Positions 39,613-41,904 of a stretch of 41,904 nucleotides of DNA are shown in pieces; position 1 is the first letter of the stretch; each line of letters starts with the position of its first letter. Both the position numbers and the translations under genes were made by a program. Source of the stretch: Scenedesmus sp. ARA3 (Eukaryota; Chlorophyta; Chlorophyceae; Sphaeropleales; Scenedesmaceae); assembly GCA_004335835.1 (NCBI GenBank), contig RWJK01001003.1, forward strand, positions 4,355-46,258, read 5' to 3'. The notes beneath the pieces were generated by a model. That model ran no database searches. It had not been told where the DNA came from and saw nothing but the letters and a program-made list of their open reading frames with translations.

Positions 39613-41098
39613 ATGCGACAACCATCAGCACTGCAGCTGCTGGCACTCTGCCTCATAACAGTTCCGCTAGGAGCAACAGCAGCAGCAGCATCTGCTGCTG
39701 CCAGCAGCCAAGCCGGCAGCAGCAGGAATGCTGGTCAGCGCTCTCTGCTGGCTAGGCCTGCTGGGGACACAGTCAACATGACCAGGCAGCAGTTTGTGCA
39801 GGTGGGGATAGGCCATAGCCTGCAATGCGGAGGTCTGGCTGAGATGGGCAGGAGATGTGCTGCTCACTCAGCTGACACATGTTGATTATGCAGATGCATG
39901 CACTGCACACCTACCTACATCGCACCTGCATGCACTTGGGCTCTGGAGGGCGTCACTTGTGAGCAGGTCTCTTCCCATATCTTACAGCTTCAAGCGCCTC
40001 CTGCCGAGACAATGCCCCAGCTGGTTTGCATGCGAGCATAAATGGCCATGCCAATCTAACTATGTGCTCTTTCAACTGTATTGTGCACGTTCCTTGCATG
40101 CGGGCAGAACGGCCATGCCAATACTGGCATTTCTTTGTCAGGGAAAACTGAGCATGCTGCTTGCCCAACAGCTGTTTCAAAATAGAACTTGCGCCCTTCA
40201 AACACACAAATTGCCTGCAGGCCACCTGGGCTCTGGAAGGCGTCACCTGCGAGGAGATCTCTCCCCAGGTGTTGTGTTCTGTCACCTGAATTGTGCACGT
40301 GACTCGCCAAACAGCTGCACTCGGCTAACACACTGCATACACGCACTCTACATGCAGGCCACCTGGGCTCTGGAAGGCGTCACTTGTGCTGGTGTCTCCA
40401 ACCAGCTCAACGACAAGACAGTGAACAACACACTGGCAAAGGCAGTCATCGCAGACTTCCAGGCAGCACTGAACAGCAGCGGCTGGCCGGAGGCTGCTGC
40501 CACTGTCAGGGCGGTGCGGCAACCATGCCTTGACATTCAGGTGTGTGTGCAGAAATGGCCTTGCCCGTGTGCACAACGTGACCGTGCCTGTGTGCAGAAC
40601 ACGGCCTTGCGTGTGTGTGTCCAGCAGCTGCCAGCAGGCATGCCACGCTGAACGCTCTTAGAGCGCAGCTGCTGTTGTATCTTGAATTGGAGGGCTAGCA
40701 GCGTTCTGAAGACTAGCCCGTAATGTGCAGCTGTTGTTGTGGTTATGAATATTCACTCTGCGTTTGCATCTGTTGTTCCCTCCCTGCAGGCTGGCGACAC
40801 GGCATATGCCTCCTACAGGGGCTCGCTAGTAGCACTGTGCAGCTGTTGTTGTGGTTCTTTGGAATCCACTCTGACCTTACGCGCCTTGAATTTCCCCTGC
40901 AGGCTGGCGACAAGGCATACGCCTCCTACAGGGTCATGGTGCGCTTCAACAGCACCAACACAACCAGCATCAGGGACGTGATGTTCAACGCCACCGGCTC
41001 CGTTTCTGCCAGCCCCTGCAGCGGCGGCTACAGCCGGCTGCTGTATGCCAATGTTGCTGCACTGTGGGCTAGGGGACCCTTCACGGTCTCACAAAACA
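39613..41098 (+). CDS. Unrecognised secreted N-glycoprotein (3' partial)
   Basis: Exons 39613-39801, 40358-40540 and 40903-41098 join in phase (0, 0); the last ends in phase 1 at a GTGAGT donor, so the gene continues past the window. The ATG at 39613 starts a signal peptide (LQLLALCLITVPLGATAAA, residues 7-25). An Ala/Ser-rich stretch follows, then NMT at residue 55. Exons 2-3 contain several N-glycosylation sequons (NNT, NSS, NST, NTT, NAT) and Cys in GVTCAG, QPCLD and SPCSG, consistent with an extracellular protein. I do not recognise the family. An alternative exon at 40221-40268 (ATWALEGVTCEEISPQ) is phase 0-0 and could be inserted without frameshift. Introns carry echoes of both exon 2 and exon 3 boundaries. 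Confidence 0.6.
39896..40268 (+). repeat. Two echoes of exon 2 start (last gene)
   Basis: The copy at 40221-40268 is open, has CTGCAG before it and GTGTTG after it, and ends in EEISPQ. The copy at about 39930-39968 has lost its acceptor (GCAG changed to GCATG) but keeps WALEGVTCEQ. The real exon 2 begins at 40358 with the same ATWALEGVTC. Confidence 0.88.
40727..40838 (+). repeat. Echo of exon 3 start (last gene)
   Basis: A unit of about 113 bases, with CAGCTGTTGTTGTGGTT, CCCTGCAG and the AGDTAYASYRG start, precedes the real exon 3 (40903: AGDKAYASYRV). It shows both intron and exon parts duplicated together. Confidence 0.88.
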
Positions 41099-41159
41099 GT
41101 GAGTGGCTGCCTACCGCAGATCTGGCTTTGGAGCGTGATTGATGTATGATAAGAATGGT

Positions 41160-41692
41160 TGCTGCTGTATGCCAATGTTGCTGCGCTGTGGGCCAGGGGA
41201 CCCTTCACAGTCTCACAGAACAGTGAGTGGCTGCCTTACGCAGAGCTGACTTTGGAGCGTGATTGATGTATGATCAGAATGGTTGCTGCGGTATGCCAAT
41301 GTTGCTGCGCTGTGGGCAGGGGGACCCTTCACGGTCTCACATAACAGTGAGTGGCTGTGATTAAAACGGTTGGTGGGTTTGGTTGTTGCATGGATTGGTT
41401 GCTGCTGTATGCCAGTGTTGCTGCGCTGTGGGCAGGGGACCCTTCACAGTCTCACAGAACAGTGAGTGGCTGTGTTCAAACGGTTGGTGTTTGGTTGTTG
41501 CATGGATTGGTTGCTGCTGTATGCCAAGTTGCTGCACTGTGGGCCAGGGGACCCTTCACGGTCTCACAGAACTGTGAGTGGCTGTGTTCAAACGGTTGGT
41601 GGGGTTGATGCATGAATTGGTGGCTGCTGCATGCCAGTGTTGCTGCAATGTGGGCTAGGGGGGCCCTTTACGGTCTTACAAAACAGTGAGTG
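41160..41692 (+). repeat. Five echoes of exon 3 3' end (last gene)
   Basis: Copies begin at about 41166, 41286, 41406, 41517 and 41628. Each encodes YA(N/S)VAALWARGPFTVSQN-like sequence followed by a GTGAGTGGCTG donor, as at the true junction (41098). Periods are about 110-120 bases and each copy has small indels. Confidence 0.93.
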
Positions 41693-41813
41693 GCTGCGTT
41701 CAGTGTGCTGATGCGACAGCAACAGCAGCAGCAGGCAGATGCCTCAGTTCCTGCGACAATGTGCCACATGGATGGCTCATTCTGCTCGGCCTGTACACGT
41801 CTCAGTCAGCCAA

Positions 41814-41842
41814 CTTGACTGCCTGCCTGCCTGTCTGCCTGT

Positions 41843-41904
<62 letters not shown>
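41814..41904. repeat. (TGCC)n tetranucleotide microsatellite
   Basis: About 22 CTGC/TGCC units with occasional TGTC interruptions reach the right edge of the window and probably continue beyond it. Confidence 0.95.

Overview
The window is nuclear DNA of a eukaryote, most likely a chlorophyte (Chlamydomonas-order) green alga. The reasons are intron-dense genes with GT-AG introns, long CAG/CTG runs encoding poly-Gln, poly-Ala and poly-Ser, a TGTAA poly(A)-type signal downstream of one gene, and secreted Cys-rich and sulfatase proteins. The exact taxon cannot be fixed from sequence alone. There are no bacterial operons, rRNAs, convincing tRNAs or CRISPR arrays. One 50-base assembly gap (16257-16306) lies inside a CAG run.

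Layout from left to right. (1) About 279-4225 (+): a secreted sushi/nidogen-like multidomain protein whose 5' end lies outside the window. (2) 4226-8111: gene-poor DNA with a 40-bp tandem repeat, a short retroposon tail and an ATGCATG satellite. (3) 8112-18069 (-): a 16-exon type I sulfatase of 955 residues with signal peptide, Ser-rich linker, catalytic domain and a C-terminal extension. (4) 19942-27062 (-): a very large (1,870-residue) two-repeat MYB protein with Gln/Ala-rich arms. (5) 27063-29025: a divergent intergenic region. (6) 29026-37103 (+): a complete 13-exon gene for the 51-kDa NADH- and FMN-binding subunit of mitochondrial complex I (NDUFV1; NUO6 in Chlamydomonas), 475 residues. 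(7) 39613 to the right edge (+): the 5' part of an unrecognised secreted N-glycoprotein gene. For genes 3, 4 and 6, exon phases chain without conflict and total lengths divide by three. The genes show no functional link beyond proximity.

The outstanding property is architectural. In all five genes, on both strands, exon boundaries are repeated as diverged partial tandem copies inside the neighbouring introns ('exon-boundary echoes'). Each copy carries a few dozen bases of exon plus the adjoining splice site. MYB exon 1 has eight extra copies of its 3' end, NDUFV1 exon 4 has five extra copies of its 5' end, and the last gene has five extra copies of its exon 3 end. Many introns also end in long sense-strand CTG runs directly against the acceptor. 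Two 5'-truncated retroposon tails with target-site duplications, one splitting an exon echo, and an inverted-repeat pair flanking a sulfatase exon complete the picture.
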